Of a DNA stretch of 64,000 bases, positions 22,666 through 30,749 are shown piece after piece (position 1 is the first letter of the stretch; each line of letters begins with the position of its first letter). The notes under the pieces are model-generated. The model was not told the DNA's origin. It saw nothing but the letters and a program-made list of their open reading frames with translations, and ran no database searches. Origin of the DNA: JAABVY01 sp964627935 (GTDB lineage: Bacteria > Zixibacteria > MSB-5A5 > JAABVY01); NCBI GenBank assembly GCA_964627935.1, contig CAZVLB010000021.1:1-64000 (forward strand), written 5' to 3'. The position numbers and the translations under genes were made by a program.

Positions 22666-23817
22666 CTATTTTCTGAGATAGTTGTTGGCGATTACCAGGC
22701 GCTGGACCTCCGAGGTACCCTCGTAGATCTCACATACACGCTGATCGCGGTACAACTTTTCTATAACAGAGAATTCGCCGATATAACCGTAGCCGGAATG
22801 TATCTGCATGCAGCGGTCGACGCAGAAGTTGGCGGCTTCGGAGGCGAACAGCTTGGCCTGTGAAGCGGACAGGTTGATCGACTCACCGCGATCCTGCATC
22901 TGGGCCGCTTTGTATGTCAGAAGCCGTGCGGCCTCGACCTTGGTAGCCATATCCGCAATCATCCACTGGATAGCCTGCAACTTGGCGATCGGTGCGCCAA
23001 AAGCAATACGTTCCTTGGAATATTTGATGGCCTCATCCAGAGCACGCGTAGCAATACCGGTCGACTGCGCGGCGATACCGATTCGGGCGCCATCAAGAGT
23101 CATCATGGCCATCTTGAATCCCTTGCCGGGCTGGCCCAGGAAATTCTCTTTGGGAACCTTGACATTGTTGTATTTGATTCTGCCTGTTGTGGCATATTTC
23201 ATTCCCATTTTATGCATCAATGTCGAACCCTCGAAACCCTCGGCATCGGCCGGAACGATTATGGCTGAGACTTTGGGGCGATCGCTGGTGTCGCTTTTCA
23301 GTTTGCCGAATGTGACCGCATAATCGCAGACATCGCCATGCATGATAAATATCTTCTCGCCGTTGATAATATAGTGATCGCCATCTTCAGCGAACTCGGT
23401 TGTCTGATTGGCGGCATCGGAACCGGCATTCGGTTCGGTCAGGGCGAAGGCGGGGATTTCCTCGCCGGTTGCGGCCTTGGGAAGATACCTCTTTTTCTGT
23501 TCTTCGGTGCCGAAATTAATGATCGGATCGACAGCAAGCTGAGATACCGCCGCCAGAAGCGATGAGGGCGCGTCAAAATAGGAAAGCTCCTCGATCATGG
23601 TCGCGTATTCGATCTTTTTGCGTCCCCCTCCGCCATATCCCTTGGGCATCACATAGCCGACCAGTCCCTTGGCGGCAAGTTTCTGAAAGATGTCATGAGC
23701 GAACGCATCCGGTTCGCGGTCATGTTTCAATCCCAGCGGTTCAATTTCCCCGGGACAGAATTCGCGCATAAAATCCCGGATCGGCTGCTGTAGTTCCGGA
23801 TCGACATTATAAGTCAT
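22666..23817 (-). CDS. Acyl-CoA dehydrogenase
   Basis: This 383-residue flavoprotein has the family layout: N-terminal helices, the beta domain with PAFALTEPNAGSDAAN, and a C-terminal helical domain with RDQRVCEIYEGTSEVQRLVI. The catalytic base is probably E366 in IYEGTSE. It oxidises an acyl-CoA at C2-C3 and passes electrons to ETF. Chain-length preference cannot be read. AGGAGG precedes the ATG. It is the middle or last gene of a minus-strand group with a secreted protein and the methylmalonyl-CoA mutase B12 subunit, so a role in short-chain or branched acyl-CoA breakdown is likely. Confidence 0.95.
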   Translation of the reverse strand: MTYNVDPELQQPIRDFMREFCPGEIEPLGLKHDREPDAFAHDIFQKLAAKGLVGYVMPKGYGGGGRKKIEYATMIEELSYFDAPSSLLAAVSQLAVDPIINFGTEEQKKRYLPKAATGEEIPAFALTEPNAGSDAANQTTEFAEDGDHYIINGEKIFIMHGDVCDYAVTFGKLKSDTSDRPKVSAIIVPADAEGFEGSTLMHKMGMKYATTGRIKYNNVKVPKENFLGQPGKGFKMAMMTLDGARIGIAAQSTGIATRALDEAIKYSKERIAFGAPIAKLQAIQWMIADMATKVEAARLLTYKAAQMQDRGESINLSASQAKLFASEAANFCVDRCMQIHSGYGYIGEFSVIEKLYRDQRVCEIYEGTSEVQRLVIANNYLRK

Positions 23818-23859
23818 TCATATCCTCCTTGACCTCTATTAAAATTATCTGCTTCGGGT

Positions 23860-24633
23860 TTACTCAGTTGTGCCCTTCTCTTCAACCTGTTCAGCTTCTT
23901 CGGCGGCTTTCTTCTCGGCCTCTTCCTGCGCACGTTTCATGCGCTGGCGCATAATTTCAGCCTCTTTCTTTTTTATCTCCTCAACAGTTTCCCATGTGTC
24001 ATAGCCCTTGACCATTACACCGGTCGCACCGGAAACATCGGATCCGGCCCGCAGGTAATCGACAAAGATAACCGCGGTAGCGTCCTCACGAGCGGCCGAT
24101 TCGGCCAGCTTGTAATCCATGGCCTGCTGCGACAGGTTACGCGCGGTAACATCCGGGCGCACATTCAAAATCCCCAGCACTTTATAGGGAAACTTTACAT
24201 CATCATATTCGATCAGAACCGGCTCGGGATCGAGCGGGCTTTCCTTTTTCAGGACCGGCGGTTCCTTGGCCTTTTCGGCGCGCTTTTTGATTTCCTCGGC
24301 ATTCAGATAGCGTACTACCACAGCGTCGGTCATTACCAGATCAGGATTGCCGCGCGGTCTCATATGGGTAACGAATATGGCGGCGTTACCGTCATTTTTT
24401 TCGATCAGGTTGGCGATATCCTCGAGGTTCTCCCGCTCGGCTTCTTCACGGCTGCCCTTGTTCTGGACGCTGACCAGTTTTTTGATCTTATAGGCAGTGT
24501 CGATATCATTCTCGGCCATGGTATAGCCCTGGAATTCCTTGATCCACTGGGCCTCGAGCTGGGCCGGAATGAGAAGCGAAAATGCAAAAACAGTGACCAA
24601 TACCAGCATCAATTTGGTTTTGAGTGTTTTCAT
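23860..24633 (-). CDS. Secreted protein with duplicated alpha/beta domain
   Basis: This protein has 257 residues. The signal peptide (MKTLKTKLMLVLVTVFAFSLL...A) is followed by two similar domains: about 40-108 (KKLVSVQNKG ... AAIFVTHMRPRGNPDLVMTDAVVVRYL) and about 143-212 (YKVLGILNVRP ... AVIFVDYLRAGSDVSGATGVMVKGY). Both share an A-x-A/T-x-I-F-V strand, an R-G/A turn and a closing V-x-V-Y/G strand. An acidic and lysine-rich coiled-coil tail follows. The fold may be YdgH/YbjQ-like, which I infer only from the strand pattern. GGAGGAGATT precedes the ATG. It sits between two acyl-CoA metabolism genes, 42 and 21 bases away. Confidence 0.6.
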   Translation of the reverse strand: MKTLKTKLMLVLVTVFAFSLLIPAQLEAQWIKEFQGYTMAENDIDTAYKIKKLVSVQNKGSREEAERENLEDIANLIEKNDGNAAIFVTHMRPRGNPDLVMTDAVVVRYLNAEEIKKRAEKAKEPPVLKKESPLDPEPVLIEYDDVKFPYKVLGILNVRPDVTARNLSQQAMDYKLAESAAREDATAVIFVDYLRAGSDVSGATGVMVKGYDTWETVEEIKKKEAEIMRQRMKRAQEEAEKKAAEEAEQVEEKGTTE

Positions 24634-24654
24634 AATCTCCTCCAGTTTATGATG

Positions 24655-25074
24655 CTATAAAATCTTTTCATCTTTTTGTTTTTCGGCCACGGCTTTTTTG
24701 AGAAAATCTATAATATGTTCGGTGGGAGTGCCGGGACCGAATAGTTTGTCTATCCCTTTGGATTCGAGTTCCCTGATATCATCATCGGGGATAATTCCTC
24801 CGCCGAAAATGATGATATCCTCGGCGCCTTTTTCCTGCATGATTTTTTTGATGGCAGGGAAGAGGGTCATATGGGCGCCGGAGAGAATCGAAACCCCGAT
24901 AGCGTCAACATCCTCCTGCACAGCCGCCTCGACAATCATCGAGGGGGTCTGGCGCAGGCCGGTGTAGATGACCTCCATACCGGCATCACGCAGGGCCGAG
25001 GCGATTACCTTGACACCGCGATCATGGCCGTCGAGGCCCGGTTTTGCAAGCAGTACACGTATCTTTCGTTCCAT
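24655..25074 (-). CDS. Methylmalonyl-CoA mutase, cobalamin-binding (C-terminal) subunit
   Basis: This 139-residue stand-alone B12-binding domain opens KIRVLLAKPGLDGHDRGVKV with the DxHxxG motif (D15, H17, G20), whose histidine is the lower cobalt ligand. SILSGAHMTLFP and FGGGIIPDDD follow. In split mutases this subunit works with a separate catalytic subunit to convert methylmalonyl-CoA to succinyl-CoA; that gene is not in the window. Together with the carboxylase at 18148 it supports a propionyl-CoA/succinate route. AAGGACATT precedes the ATG. Confidence 0.93.
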   Translation of the reverse strand: MERKIRVLLAKPGLDGHDRGVKVIASALRDAGMEVIYTGLRQTPSMIVEAAVQEDVDAIGVSILSGAHMTLFPAIKKIMQEKGAEDIIIFGGGIIPDDDIRELESKGIDKLFGPGTPTEHIIDFLKKAVAEKQKDEKIL

Positions 25075-25207
25075 AATGTCCTTTTATGTTATACACTTAA
25101 CCAATTGAATGAATATAGAATATTGAGGTAAAAATGCAACAAAAATCCAATTCGGGATAGGCCAGCGGGTTAGGGGGGGATAATTGCATTTTCGCTAATT
25201 TGCGTGC

Positions 25208-25231
25208 CGGGCAGATGCCCACATCTGCCCG
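25208..25231. repeat. Palindrome of the GATG-NNNN-CATC family
   Basis: CGGGCAGATG pairs with CATCTGCCCG around CCCA. Related hairpins lie at 20674-20693 and 61578-61601 (loop TGGG), all sharing the CAGATG/CATCTG core. Confidence 0.75.
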
Positions 25232-25370
25232 TTATGTCGGGTTTTTCGCTTCGCTCAGAACCGCGACCTGCCTGTTATCGATGTGACCTCTGTGGGTGGC
25301 CTGCCCCAAACTTGCTTTGGGCAGTTTTTGTAAGCGACAGTTCACCACTGCGTTCAAGAACCGCCGCAAC
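25232..25370. repeat. 139-base direct repeat, copy 1
   Basis: This copy runs from TTATGTCGGGTTTTTCGC to CCGCCGCAAC. It is a composite of three hairpins: GTCGGG...CCGCGACC, GCCCCAAA/TTTGGGC, and a CAGTTC...GAAC palindrome at 25338-25370. Copy 2 (25438-25577) is nearly identical. No protein gene is visible in this 722-base gap. Confidence 0.85.
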
Positions 25371-25390
25371 TTTTTGGCCTTAGTATGTTC

Positions 25391-25434
25391 TGCCATGTCT
25401 TGATTCAAACTTTAGTTTGAATTGTGACATGGCA
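25391..25434. repeat. Long inverted repeat between the two direct repeats
   Basis: TGCCATGTC and ATTCAAAC on the left pair with GTTTGAAT and GACATGGCA on the right, with small internal bulges and the loop TTTA. It separates copies 1 and 2 of the 139-base repeat. Confidence 0.8.
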
Positions 25435-25437
25435 GGA

Positions 25438-25577
25438 TTATGTCGGGTTTTTCGCTTCGCTCAAAACCGCGACCTGCCTGTTATCGATGTGACCTCTGTG
25501 GGTGGCCTGCCCCCAAACTTGCTTTGGGCTGTTTTTGTAAGCGGCAGTTCACCGCTTTGCTCAAGAACTGCCGCAAC
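25438..25577. repeat. 140-base direct repeat, copy 2
   Basis: Same orientation and composite structure as 25232-25370. Its terminal palindrome GCGGCAGTTC (25541-25550) pairs perfectly with GAACTGCCGC (25565-25574), better than in copy 1. Confidence 0.85.
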
Positions 25578-27028
25578 AGGCTGCTCAGATAAATATAATT
25601 TCCATTGACATTAATTAACAAGAATTATAAATAGCAGATACACACCATTATTGCAAATGCACCCGGAATATTTTCTTAAACAATCTGTATAGTTGGCAGG
25701 GGAAAAAGGCTGATCTGATCGGCACAGGAGTCGGATTTCGAGCTATGCCCGTGATCCGGCATAATAACATTAACTCATTAACGAAAGGAGCAGTTTATGT
25801 GGCGACAAATTTCGATCACATTAATTGCACTGATCTGTCTTACGGCGGTTACGCTAACTGCGCAAGAGAACCATTACCGTAAAGCGGATCATGACCTGCG
25901 CATGGTCTACAAGCAGGTCACAGGTGAATCACTGGAAGATGCTATTGATAAGCTGATTATCAAAGAACGCGGAGGGTCCAGATCGACCGGAAATGTAATC
26001 GTCCGCTTCAATGGCGGCGGTTCCGGTAACCAACTTTATATCGGACGCAGGAATACTCTTGAGTTCCTGGTTGTGAATGACCACTACCTTCAGGCCGCCA
26101 GCCTGGGATTCGAGTTTTCATGTACAGCCGGATCGGGATCATTTGACTGGGTCGAGGGCTACGGCAATTTCACATCCAGCGATTCCACAGTCATAGATGC
26201 CGTAAAGGTACATAATGAGGCGTTCGGGGCAACCGCGCCATGGGCCTGGCAGATTGGCACCTCCGGCTATCCGGATCATCTGCTCCTGGGCGGTGTGGCC
26301 TTCAGTTTTTCAAACGCATTGCCTCCTCACGGTTCTCCCACAGTGCTTTATTCCATGCAAATCGAGCTTCCCGATGATCCCACCATGGTCGGGGATACGT
26401 TTTACATCGATAATGTCTTCGTGCCTCCGGCCGGAAGCTGGATATTTCATGAGTTACCGCCCGGTATCATCTATCCACCTGATTTCCAGTATTATCCCAA
26501 CCAGGATGTCTCCAATCCGACTGCCCCGCCGGCAGGATTTCCGATTGCCGAACCGAGATGCGAATTCGCAGGCAAATCCAGCAATCCCAACATTGTCTAT
26601 ATTCCAAATGATTCAGTTAATCCCCCGGTAGACTTTTCAAAATACAAGGTAATTCCGGGAAAGGAAGGAACACATTTGGTGCCAGTTATAATGGGATTTG
26701 TTGGCGAATTGGATGCAATAAGGCCACTTGCTTCCGGGAATATAGATGCGCACTCCAAGACCGTATTTGCGTTTGCTCTAACATTGGAAAAGCTCCCCGA
26801 ACTATGCCAGATGAAAGGAGTGCAGTATTTACAAATACAACTGCAGCCAACGCTTGAATTGAATTATAGCACAGATGACATTGATTGCGGATATGTAATC
26901 AATCAGGACAGCTTAGATGTCAGCGGGGATTCGGTTATTGTGGGCATAATGGATAGCGGAATTGATTGGCTGCATGAGGATTTTATAGATTCCAATGGCA
27001 ATACAAGAATAAGATATTTACAGTGGTT

Positions 27029-27072
27029 GTGTCAGGTCTTGCACACGATTTATCGTGGGTGTGACCTGACAC
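27029..27072. repeat. Palindrome at the subtilase breakpoint
   Basis: GTGTCAGGTC (27029-27038) pairs perfectly with GACCTGACAC (27063-27072), with a second internal stem CACGAT/ATCGTG. Its outer arms resemble those of the SDR terminator hairpin at 20848-20871. Confidence 0.8.
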
Positions 27073-27093
27073 CATTTGGCCTGCCTCATGCGC

Positions 27094-27119
27094 CAGTTCA
27101 CCACTGCGTTAAAGAACTG
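27094..27119. repeat. CAGTTC/GAACTG-family palindrome
   Basis: CAGTTC (27094-27099) pairs with GAACTG (27114-27119). The interior CACCACTGCGTT is almost the same as in the copy at 25338-25370, and the right flank CCGCAACAGG matches the copy at 25541-25574. From here to 27260 I see no further gene. Confidence 0.75.
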
Positions 27120-27260
27120 CCGCAACAGGTGCCATTTTATTTGCCAATGACGCCCTTCAGGCCCAGGTGATGCAGGTGCTAGCGGCAATTGACTTTTTTA
27201 CTGAATAACTACCGCAACGGGCACAAACGCCCATCACTTCCTGCCCCAAAAAAATCCCGC

Positions 27261-27289
27261 TTGCCAAAAAACGATTCAAAATGTATATA
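27261..27289 (+). promoter_or_regulatory. Promoter of efp-rnhC
   Basis: TTGCCA (27261-27266), a 17-base spacer and TATATA (27284-27289), about 75 bases before the efp start. Confidence 0.65.
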
Positions 27290-27363
27290 TTTGCTGAATC
27301 TCGATCGTATATTGAGCGGGGAAATCCCATCAAAACGGTACTGATCTTTAGAGGAGAATGAAC

Positions 27364-27921
27364 ATGATTACGACTTCCGATTTTTTCAAAGGCATGAAAA
27401 TAGAAATCGATGGCGAACCCTATGTGATACTTGATTTTCAGAACGCCCGCACGGCCCAACGCCGGGCCAATGTGACCACCAGGCTGAAACATCTGGAAAC
27501 CGGGCAGGTGCTCGAAAAAAGCTTTTCATCAGGCACCAAGTTTGACGAGCCGCCGTTCGAGGTACGCGAAATGCAGTATATGTACACCGACGGCGAAAGC
27601 TACCATTTCATGGATACCGATTCCTATGACCAGATCGGCATTCCCGAGAGCGCGATCGGCGAGGACAAATGGTATCTTCTGGAAAATCATAAATACGAAA
27701 TCCTGTTCTATCGCGGTAACGCCATAAATATCGCCCTGCCCGCCTCGGTTGTGCTGGAAGTTGTTGAATGTGAACCGGCTGTCAAGGGCGACCGGGTCTC
27801 CAACGTGATGAAAGGCGCCAAGGTGGAAACCGGCCTGGAGGTCAAGGTGCCGATTTTCATCAAGGAAGGCGATCAGATCAAGGTCGACACACGCGAAGCC
27901 AAGTATATCGAGCGGGTCTAA
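27364..27921 (+). CDS. efp: Elongation factor P with atypical tip loop
   Basis: This 185-residue, three-domain protein matches EF-P throughout (KGMKIEIDGEPYVILDFQ, later GDRVSNVMKGAKVETGLEVKVP and the IKEGDQIKVDTR ending). EF-P frees ribosomes stalled at polyproline through a modified residue at the tip of domain I. The usual PGKG tip is replaced by RTAQRRAN (29-36): the residue aligned with E. coli K34 is Q32, flanked by R33 and R34. Neither the lysine nor the arginine-32-type site is in its usual place. I chose the ATG at 27364, not 27358, because GAGGAG ends directly before 27358. Confidence 0.93.
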   Translation: MITTSDFFKGMKIEIDGEPYVILDFQNARTAQRRANVTTRLKHLETGQVLEKSFSSGTKFDEPPFEVREMQYMYTDGESYHFMDTDSYDQIGIPESAIGEDKWYLLENHKYEILFYRGNAINIALPASVVLEVVECEPAVKGDRVSNVMKGAKVETGLEVKVPIFIKEGDQIKVDTREAKYIERV

Positions 27922-27923
27922 GT

Positions 27924-28574
27924 TTGCAGATCACGCAGGAACCGGAATGTTATATCGGGGTTGATGAATCCGGCAAGGGCGACTATTTCGGGCCGCTCGT
28001 AATTGCCGGTGTATATCTCGGCCCGGATAACGGCGAGGCCCTGAAATCTTTGGATATCCTCGAATCCAAACGGATCTCCGATAACCGCGCAATATCCTTA
28101 TCCGCACAAATCAAGGAAAAAGCGCTTTCCTCGACAGTCGTAATCGGCCCGGTAAAATATAATGAACTATATGGCAAAATCAGGAATCTGAACCGTCTGC
28201 TGGGATGGGGCCATGCCCGTGTGATCGAAAATATCCTGACCGAAAAAGACTGCCCGGCGGCGGTTTCCGATCAATTCGGCGATGAAAAGATTATTATCGG
28301 CTCGCTTCAGAAGCGCGGCAAACTGATCAAGATGTATCAGATGCCCCGCGCCGAGAAATTCCTGGCGGTGGCGGCCGCCTCGGTACTGGCCCGTGGGGCG
28401 TTTTTGAACTACCTTAAAAAACTGGCCCATCAGTATGGTATCACATTACCGAAAGGTGCCTCGAACCTTGTAGATACGGCGGGACGGCAGTTTATCGCGG
28501 CTCACGGGGTGGAAAATCTGCCCAAAGTGGCCAAGATGCATTTCAAGAACAGCAAGAAAATCGGCGCTGTCTGA
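27924..28574 (+). CDS. rnhC: Ribonuclease HIII (short form)
   Basis: This 216-residue RNase H2/H3-fold nuclease has the characteristic opening YIGVDESGKGDYFGPLV (acidic D14/E15) and later MYQMPRAEKFLAVAAASVLAR. RNase HIII cuts the RNA strand of RNA-DNA hybrids. Typical HIII proteins are about 300 residues with an N-terminal TBP-like substrate-binding domain. Here the catalytic domain begins almost at once, so that domain is missing. The start is TTG at 27924, two bases after the efp stop, which implies coupled translation. Confidence 0.88.
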   Translation: MQITQEPECYIGVDESGKGDYFGPLVIAGVYLGPDNGEALKSLDILESKRISDNRAISLSAQIKEKALSSTVVIGPVKYNELYGKIRNLNRLLGWGHARVIENILTEKDCPAAVSDQFGDEKIIIGSLQKRGKLIKMYQMPRAEKFLAVAAASVLARGAFLNYLKKLAHQYGITLPKGASNLVDTAGRQFIAAHGVENLPKVAKMHFKNSKKIGAV

Positions 28575-28693
28575 GAATCGCCGAAACCCCGGCCAAAATC
28601 ATCCATCAAATTATCCCTCAACTGATTACAAAAAAAGCCGATAACTAGAAGTGTAATCTTTCCCGGTATTAAAATGCCGAATGAGGTGAGAGT

Positions 28694-30748
28694 ATGGGTG
28701 TGTATGCCTGGGCAATTCTTGCTGTGGGGCTTTTGGTAATTGAATTTTTTATAGTCCGACGCAACAGGAATGCTCTATCCGAAACAGAATCCGATTCCCT
28801 GAAATTCAGCATGGGGATAATATTTCTGGCGGGATGGTGCCTGGTCAATTTGATCAGGAATTATCCACCGCTGATGTATTCATTCAAGCCGGGGGCGAAT
28901 CTGGTATTCGATCTGTTTGCGTCGCTTCTGTTTCTCGCGGGTATCTTCTTCGTGATGGCGACATTTTTTGTCAGTTTCCCGACACTTATGCGCAAGCTGA
29001 AACGGATGAATGCCTCCGATCAGTTTTATGCGCTGGTCAGGAAGCTTTCCAACCTGCCCGCCGGGAAAGATCAGATCACATTTTTGAAAAGTGCGGTAGC
29101 GGCAATCAATTCCGAACTGTATCCCGAATTTTATCTGATCGAGTGCAGGAGAAAAGGTGATCAATCCCGGATTATCGAACGGGGCTCAATTGAATATGAT
29201 GTCGAGATTGACGGCAGACCGCATGGCAGGAAGTATTCAGAAGAAGATTTCAAATGGAACCTGTATCAGACTCGCTGTGAACGTCGCCGAAATATGACAG
29301 TCGTGGTCAAGGATGACGATAAAACAGTTTATCGCATGATGTTCTATTTCAGGCATCCTCGTCTGGGTTTTTTGTACCGGGAAAATCATGAGCTTATTGA
29401 AAGTGTGCTTCAGAGCAGAATTGACAGTTTGAACGAAGTTAATTCGCGTGAGAATAAAATACTGGTGTCATCCAGGAGCAACCGTCTGTATGAAATGATC
29501 AGCGGGGAATATGATATCAGCGAATATCTCAAGAAGATCAGCCCGGTTATAGCCGAAACAATAGATTTCGATTACATCTCGATTGCCGTCCTGGACAGCG
29601 CGGTGCAGAATATGCATCGCTACACTTATGCCAATGTGGGCGGGGCGCTTATGGAAAAGGGCATTTGCTATCCGCTGAAGCAGACAATCACGCAGAAGGC
29701 GGCTCAAGAGAAGCAAATGATGATATCCAACAGCCTGGAGACCGATTTTTATCGCGATGATTATCATCTCTATAAAAGCGGATTTTCATCGCGGCTGGTG
29801 TATCCATTGATTGGTGATGACAGGGCTGTCAGGGGCGTTTTGATCCTGGCTGCAGTTAAGCCCGGTGCATTCAATAAAGTCGCTGATAATGAACTGGATT
29901 TTCTTAATAAGCCGTTGTGTCGCATGATATCATTCAATACCGTAAGCAACCTGATGAAAACACTCAAGAAGCAGGTGGTCTCCAGTTTCAACCTGACATT
30001 CGGCCTGGAAGAGAATGGCGTCAAGGAATCATTCTATGATCATTCGGCCCGAATTCTTTCGGAGACATTGCCGGCCACGATGTGCCGTATCTGGGGCCTG
30101 GACACAAGCGGGACAAGGCTTAATCCGATGGGTTACTATAATTTGCATGACACTCCAGGACGGAATTATCGCCATCCGGATCCGGTTGGGCTGGAACTGC
30201 TTCCCAGGCACCGTCGGGCAATCGAGATGGGCAAGGCGTTGATAATTAACCAGAGCCATGAGGAAAGCCGCATGGATAAGCCGGAACTTGAGGCTTTGGG
30301 CCTGCCGGGCATGAAATCAGCTATCCTGGCGCCGATGAAGCTGAGCGACAGGGTGCTGGGCATTATATCGGTAGGTGAGGTACGCAACTGGGAAAGACGT
30401 TCTCTGGGTACACAGGAGCTTCTATATTCGCAGATAATCTCGACCATAGCGGCGCTGGTATTCGATCTGGCGCAGAAATCGGTCAGGCTGGATGAATATT
30501 TGCGTAATGCCGCCAGAACAGAACTGGGATCGCAATTGTATCATACATTCCGGGAGATGCCCACGAAAATGGCTTCGCCCTTGTCAGCCATATTGGGGGC
30601 GGCGGAAATAATATCCAAAAAAGTCCCTCGCGAGGCTACTGAATTGACCCGATATAACGATATGATTATAAGGAGCGCGAATACCCTGATGAATGAAATC
30701 AGGGTGTTTGATGAATTAAAAAAGGAACTGGGCGGAAAGATAAGCTAA
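28694..30748 (+). CDS. Membrane GAF-domain sensor with degenerate kinase dimerisation region
   Basis: This protein has 684 residues. Three N-terminal membrane segments (about 4-20, 36-54 and 71-98) precede a cytoplasmic region of about 130 residues and then two GAF domains (about 270-420 and 450-600). The last 75 residues resemble a HisKA helix pair (MPTKMASPLSAILGAAEII), but the H-box histidine position is T624, and no ATPase domain follows. It therefore cannot phosphorylate by itself. The stop is followed after one base by a full histidine kinase of the same length, so I infer a co-expressed sensory partner. Confidence 0.78.
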   Translation: MGVYAWAILAVGLLVIEFFIVRRNRNALSETESDSLKFSMGIIFLAGWCLVNLIRNYPPLMYSFKPGANLVFDLFASLLFLAGIFFVMATFFVSFPTLMRKLKRMNASDQFYALVRKLSNLPAGKDQITFLKSAVAAINSELYPEFYLIECRRKGDQSRIIERGSIEYDVEIDGRPHGRKYSEEDFKWNLYQTRCERRRNMTVVVKDDDKTVYRMMFYFRHPRLGFLYRENHELIESVLQSRIDSLNEVNSRENKILVSSRSNRLYEMISGEYDISEYLKKISPVIAETIDFDYISIAVLDSAVQNMHRYTYANVGGALMEKGICYPLKQTITQKAAQEKQMMISNSLETDFYRDDYHLYKSGFSSRLVYPLIGDDRAVRGVLILAAVKPGAFNKVADNELDFLNKPLCRMISFNTVSNLMKTLKKQVVSSFNLTFGLEENGVKESFYDHSARILSETLPATMCRIWGLDTSGTRLNPMGYYNLHDTPGRNYRHPDPVGLELLPRHRRAIEMGKALIINQSHEESRMDKPELEALGLPGMKSAILAPMKLSDRVLGIISVGEVRNWERRSLGTQELLYSQIISTIAALVFDLAQKSVRLDEYLRNAARTELGSQLYHTFREMPTKMASPLSAILGAAEIISKKVPREATELTRYNDMIIRSANTLMNEIRVFDELKKELGGKIS

Positions 30749-30749
30749 T

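Larger units (their letters stand above)
25797..27170 (+). pseudogene. Truncated secreted subtilisin-like (S8) protease
   Basis: The frame starts at 25797 with a good site (GAAAGGAG) and a signal peptide (MWRQISITLIALICLTAVTLTA). About 380 residues of N-terminal secreted domain follow. Then comes the first subtilase catalytic block, IVGIMDSGIDWLHEDF, containing the DSG aspartate. Family-like sequence stops at RIRYLQW (about 27023), where a palindrome (27029-27072) and a CAGTTC-family hairpin (27094-27119) take over. The frame then reads through about 50 meaningless residues to 27170. The catalytic histidine and serine are gone, so no protease activity is possible. I infer truncation by repeat-associated rearrangement. 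The surviving N-terminal part could still be exported. Confidence 0.75.

Noticed and set aside
25232..25577. Possible insertion sequence
   Set aside because: There is no transposase frame and the terminal repeats are direct, so I call it a composite intergenic repeat.
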